Assembly (NCBI RefSeq): GCF_024679245.1
Contig: NC_090188.1
Coordinates: 41,260,992 to 41,324,991, forward strand
Length of the DNA: 64,000 nt
Source of the DNA: Pseudorasbora parva
Taxonomy: Eukaryota > Chordata > Actinopteri > Cypriniformes > Gobionidae
Direction of reading: 5' to 3'
Every line of letters begins with the position of its first letter. The stretch's first letter is position 1. Below are positions 59,630 to 64,000 of this stretch, in pieces. The position numbers and the translations under genes were made by a program. Under the pieces are notes generated by a model that was not told where the DNA came from, searched no databases, and was given only the letters and a program-made list of their open reading frames with translations.

Positions 59630-61021
59630 CTCAGGTAGCAGGTAGGTGCTTATATCTCTCTGTTAGAGGGAAATGGCACCGCAAGATATCCCTCTGCCAG
59701 TCTTCCTGCACATTACCTGTTTGCAGACAAAGAGCTGCTCTTAACTTCTGAAGTTCTGCGTGTGGTCCACATAAACGCGCAGTATGTGAAAGAGACACAG
59801 CGGCACGAGGGGGCTCCCCTAGGGGCAGTGCTTGCAAGATCACCACCCGGTTTCGAAAGGGAGTGGTGGGAACTTTGGGCATGTATCAGGGCCGGTGTTT
59901 TAGGATAGCCTGCAGGTCCTCTGGGGGCTCGAAGGGAGCTCTTTTTTGATCCAAAAGGATGACAGAAAGGTCCCAGGAGGGGATAAGGCGTTGAGGGGGG
60001 TTTAAACCTCTAGCGCCTCTCAGGAACCTGATGATCAGGTTGTGCTTTCCCAGTGACCTGCCATCAACAGCATCGTGATGTGCTACGATGGCGCAACATA
60101 GAGCTTCAAGGTGAAGGGAGACAGCCTACACTTCATGCAATATTGAAGGAAGGAAAGCGCAAAGCTGACCGGACATTTCCAGGGGTCTTCCCTTCGGGAA
60201 GAACACTATCAGTGAACAGACTCCACTTCAAAGCATATGCGCACCTCGTATAGGGGGTTATAGCTGAAGTGACAGTGTCAGCAACCACTGGCGGTAAGCC
60301 ACTTGAGTCCTCCATGTCCCATCAAGAGAAAACACGTGGAGGTTCCAGAGGTCTGGACATGAGTGCCATATGGTGCCCAATCCCTAAGAAAGCAGGTCCT
60401 TCCTCAGGGGAATCTGCCACGGAGGGGCTGTCAAGAGGAGCATCAATTCTGGGAACCAGGTCCAGTTGGGCCAGTATGGCGCAACTAACAAAACCTGCTA
60501 TCCTCCCTAACTAATTGATATGCCACTGCAGTCAAGGTCCTGTCCAGGAGCCTGAGGCAGCATGCCCTTTGATTACGGTTCCCCAGCCAATGGTGGAGGC
60601 ATCTGTTGTGACAACAACATGCCTGGACACTTCTAGGATTCTAGGATCACTCCAGCCTGTAGATAGGCAAGGTCCAACCATGGCCTGAATGTTTGGCCAC
60701 AGCTTGGTGTAATGGCCACATCAAGTGAGCGTTGGTGCCATACCCATCTCGGGGCTGGGTTGTCAGAGCTGAAGCGGTCTCATATGTATCAATCTGAGTG
60801 GCGTGACTGTGGCTCCAGATGCAATATACCCCAGGAGCTTCTGAAATTGCTTCAGTGGTATTCAGGCAGTTCTACCAAAAATAATGGGAGTCCAGATGAA
60901 GTACAATAAAGTAACAAGTTTGTTAACAGACCAGCAAGTATTATAATTAGAGGTTATTTGGAATAGGTCCCGTCCATAGCTCTCGTCTCGAGGGTAATGG
61001 ACTCTGCATTTCCTGCCTGAA

Positions 61022-61055
<34 letters not shown>

Positions 61056-61830
61056 TTATCTTTACAACTGTGTTAACTATGCTTGTTTTAATTTTTTTTA
61101 TTCCTCCATATGGTATTCTTTTTTCTCATTCATTTGTTACCACTGTTTTAATTAATTTCTATGTAAAGCACTTTGAATTGCCATTGGGTATGAAATGAGC
61201 TATACAAATAAACTTGCCTTGCCTTGCCTTGCCTTGCCTTGAATATGAAGGCAGGGGCATAGCCAGCCCCCTGGGAGATATAGGCGGGGACCATCCTGGT
61301 GGTGGAGGGGGGAGAATGGAGGTAAATGCTGGCATCAGCATCTGCAAACTCAGACATGTGTAAGTGACCATCTTTTATATTCTGAGAATTAGGACATGAT
61401 TGGTTAGGTCTGAATGTGATGAGTGACACAACATTGAATCTTCCTGGTAGAACTTTACGTTAGAACTTTCATTTCAGCACTGACTGAGCATGTCCGTTGA
61501 TGCACTGTCATGTTGACAGAGTCCTACTCCACACAGAGAAAAGAGATGTCCTGCAAAGGGGAGAGGTTGCTCTATTCCCAGTTGACCCAAAGGCCCAGAA
61601 GGCTGAGGTGCCCGTGTTTGCATAATTGATCTAAGTAATAGGCCAAATCGAGATAGTTGGGGATGTGAATGCCCACGTTCATTAGCGGGAAAAGAGCAGC
61701 ATCCGTGACTTTGGTAAAGACATAGGGAAACAGGGACAGCCCAAATGGGAGAACCTTGTATTGATATGCTTGACCTGCGAAGCAAAGCGTAGGAACGGTC
61801 TGTGAACATAATGCTTATTGTAGTTTTAGA
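59630..61830 (-). pseudogene. DIRS-like retrotransposon, decayed RT / RNase H / tyrosine recombinase
   Basis: On the minus strand in order: RT at about 61640-61780 (YQYKVLPFGLSLFPYVFTK; then NYLD where the YLDD box should be), RNase H at about 60560-60640 (VVVTTDASTIGWGTV), and recombinase-like pieces at about 60135-60270 (TRCAYALKWSLFTDS) and 59700-59790 (LRVYVDHTQNF ... EQLFVCK). LPFGLS-P and the order RT-RH-YR are DIRS features; gypsy elements would have an integrase instead. Many stops and frameshifts, so inactive. The whole recombinase catalytic set is not readable. Interrupted by a LINE tail at 61025-61240. Confidence 0.8.
61025..61240 (+). mobile_element. 5'-truncated non-LTR tail inserted in the DIRS-like element
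   Basis: Starts with (TTA)n, contains GTAAAGCACTTTGAATTGCC and ends AAACTTG(CCTTG)n. Flanked by GAATAT at 61019-61024 and 61241-61246, a probable target duplication. A relative occurs at 35470-35530. Confidence 0.6.
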
Positions 61831-62680
61831 ATAAATGTGAGCATTTACTCATCTCACTTGCACAAAAACAGATTCAGTATTCCTCAAAATTAATAAAAAC
61901 AGAGAAATGCACCTATATAAATAAAATGCATGATTATATAATGCAATTATATATAATTATAACACAAATATAATTAAATATCACTTTATGAACCAAAATC
62001 TTTGACCCTGACATTAATTTAACACTAACACTAACGATTAATGATCATATTCAACCATAGAAATTAGCACACAAAAAATAATGCAGAAGAGTGTTGAACT
62101 TTCTTCACCTGTGTCCTATTGGTTTGCTATTGGCAATATGGTTTGTTGAAGCAGTCAAATCTAAATGAAAGAGATCAGGCCACATCATGCTTCACTTCAG
62201 TGGGTATGGGCCTCTTCAAATTGAATCTGTATCTGATGCTACAATCTGGCCAATCTGAACATCTGGCTACAACATGCAGTACAGATGAGACTAAGTCAAT
62301 AAACTGTCATACTCCTCTCCCCCTCACCCCCAAGTTCCATCATGCCCACTGTTAAGCCATCCTAAGCACAGAGTGATCATCCTGCTCTGGGCATTATACA
62401 CGTCTGGTGCCAGAGCTAAGCTCAGTTTACTCTACGGCTGCTCACTCACTCTCTCCCTAAGTGCACGTGATGAAGGCTCCCTGCTGCGGGGCTCCCCTGC
62501 CATATCGGCCGGCGCCACAGACTGCGAAGTCACACAGATGCACAGACAGCGCTCATGACACACATGTTCACACTAACATAAACACATTCGATGACAGATG
62601 ATCAGAATCCACACATTATGTCCACAAACACACACTCATTTAGGCTACTCGATATTTCCCATTCCCATTTCCACTACATG
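61831..62680. other. Unclassified intergenic stretch
   Basis: AT-rich, no recognisable gene or element. Confidence 0.5.
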
Positions 62681-62885
62681 TTCCACAAAGAGCTAAAGTT
62701 TAACAAAGAGGCTGGTCCAGATCTAGTGTCTTATCTACTGGGAATACCTCCTTCCATAGGTCTTAGCAGGCACAAGAAAAAGCTTTTTAGTATGCTTACT
62801 TCCTGTTCCAGAAAACTTTTACAATGGATCTTGGATAGAGCCCCTTCTGTATCTGGCACTGGACTATCCTTGAATGTGTGATTAG
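62680..62885 (+). mobile_element. Possible L1/Tx1-like LINE remnant
   Basis: Reads GIPPSIGLSRHKKKLFSMLT followed by ...LLQWILDRAPS, resembling the C-terminal end of L1-type ORF2 (Leu/Lys-rich, then WI..APS). Short and without catalytic motifs. Confidence 0.35.
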
Positions 62886-63149
62886 ATTATCTGACTTGTT
62901 TGTTACATGATAAGGGCAGAGTGTTTATTAAATATGTGATAAATGTATATGTACACCATACCGATTTCTGGAATAATTGTTACGGTTTTTTAAATAAAGT
63001 CTCACAAATGCTGCATTTGATAATATTGTGACATATTATTACAAATTAAAATAGCTGTTTTCTATTTGAAGTCCTATCACGGCTGGGTTGAAAGTAAATG
63101 AGGAGAAATGGATCTAAGCGCAGCAGTGTCGAATTTAGCAATGAACTAA

Positions 63150-63540
63150 GACTCCGTCTACACGAAGCCAGAGCTTTCCCAATCTAATCTTTTTTTTTTT
63201 TTTCTCATTTCAAGAAATATCTGTGTCCACACAAGATCACCGAAACCAACTCAAAACAATGTAGTATACACGCCAGGCCAATGTGTGGCGCTGTAATTCT
63301 CCCACAGAAATACACTAAAAATGGAGAAGAAGAGTTGTGGCTAGAAGGGGTATAGCAGTGGTATGAGGTGAAGAAAAATCTCACGATAAAATAACAATAA
63401 ATACATTTTCTACTGAACAGATAGGTTTTATTAATGTCTACACCTACACCTACCCCAACCCTAAACCTACCCTTACAATAATGCAAATACGGTAATTAAA
63501 TGACACGATATGGATGTGCGCATGCCCAGAGCCCGCAGTT
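63150..63540. repeat. Probable DNA-transposon repeat (CCGTCTACACGAAGCC type)
   Basis: ACTCCGTCTACACGAAGCC near the left end is a terminal motif I associate with fish DNA repeats; the matching right end is not clear. Confidence 0.3.
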
Positions 63541-63887
63541 GTATCCCTCAACTCTTTTACCGTGCTGGGCGTAGTGTGATGACATCACCATTTCAGAAAA
63601 TTTACGGATTTGCTGTACACCCTGTACACATAACTGACCAAGGTGGAGCTGGAGAGACGAGGAAGACAGTGGAGTTGTAGAGACAACAGGTGGAGGGGTG
63701 GAGTTCTGATTTATGGGAAAACTAGTATCCAGTGCAATGAAATCCACTGGTCAACTATGGTTTTGGATGTATTGGTCAAACTTATTATTTTATCACCAAA
63801 AACGTCCATTGTATTATTTTAATTTTTCATCCTTCCTTTTCTAATACTTTATATAAAAATGTGAACTACTAAAACAATGTGATTTTT

Positions 63888-64000
63888 TATGGGTTAGTTC
63901 ACCCAAAATTCTGTCATTAATTATTCACCCTCATATTGTTCCAAACCATTCAAGTCAGTCGCCAATCAGTCTGCGCATTACTGCCTGAAATCGAACAATT
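63888..64000. repeat. AGTTCACCC-type MITE end, cut by the window edge
   Basis: GGGTTAGTTCACCCAAAATT, then CTGTCATTAATTATTCACCC and TCATATTGTTCCAAACC, the same family end as at 38187 and 31370. Confidence 0.6.

Overview
The window is vertebrate nuclear DNA, most likely from a cyprinid-type teleost (carp, goldfish or zebrafish relative). Evidence: a split, intron-rich gene; long (CA)n, (TA)n and (TTA)n microsatellites; and very dense DNA-transposon debris of families typical of cyprinids (hAT, Tc1/mariner, PIF/Harbinger-like, TTAA-type), plus L2-like, DIRS-like and LTR elements. I see no CRISPR array, operon or other prokaryotic feature.

One host protein gene is supported: pkdcc (vertebrate lonesome kinase, VLK, a secretory-pathway tyrosine kinase), on the minus strand. 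Five exons are present: exon 1 at 37085-37810, exon 2 at 21010-21132, exon 3 at 6660-6934, exon 4 at 6197-6276 and exon 5 at 4580-4687. They join in phase to 437 codons; the last ~55-60 residues must lie left of position 1. Intron 1 (~16.0 kb) and intron 2 (~14.1 kb) are repeat-filled. Intron 2 holds a ~5.0 kb minisatellite of about 119 42-bp units (15670-20682) that accidentally creates two overlapping open frames of ~1,680 codons.

Transposons are extensively nested. A hAT-like element (7200-9160, perfect 8-bp duplication) contains two other nonautonomous elements. A hAT-like element (9973-11213) carries an internal ~80-bp tandem array. A 3.4 kb TTAA-type element (27593-30958) contains a Tc1-type transposon. 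A dead Tc1 transposase gene (44941-47070) is split by three insertions of three classes: a TA-type MITE, a solo LTR and a TTA-flanked Harbinger-like MITE.

The most remarkable object is a young endogenous retrovirus on the plus strand, 52654-58559. It has two 532-bp LTRs differing at 2 sites, a GAAG target duplication, a tRNA-His-type primer binding site, an intact gag (465 aa) ending on a canonical A AAA AAC -1 frameshift heptamer, a protease followed by a pol that has lost reverse transcriptase and the integrase core, an intact 427-codon env with CX6CC and a membrane anchor but no visible furin site, and a polypurine tract. It appears inserted in the terminal part of a decayed DIRS-like element whose RT/RNase H/recombinase remnants lie on the minus strand at 59630-61830.

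Upstream of pkdcc (38-44 kb) lies comparatively repeat-poor sequence with a consensus CRE palindrome and clusters of TAATTA-type sites, a plausible regulatory region. No further host gene was recognised from 38 kb to 64 kb.
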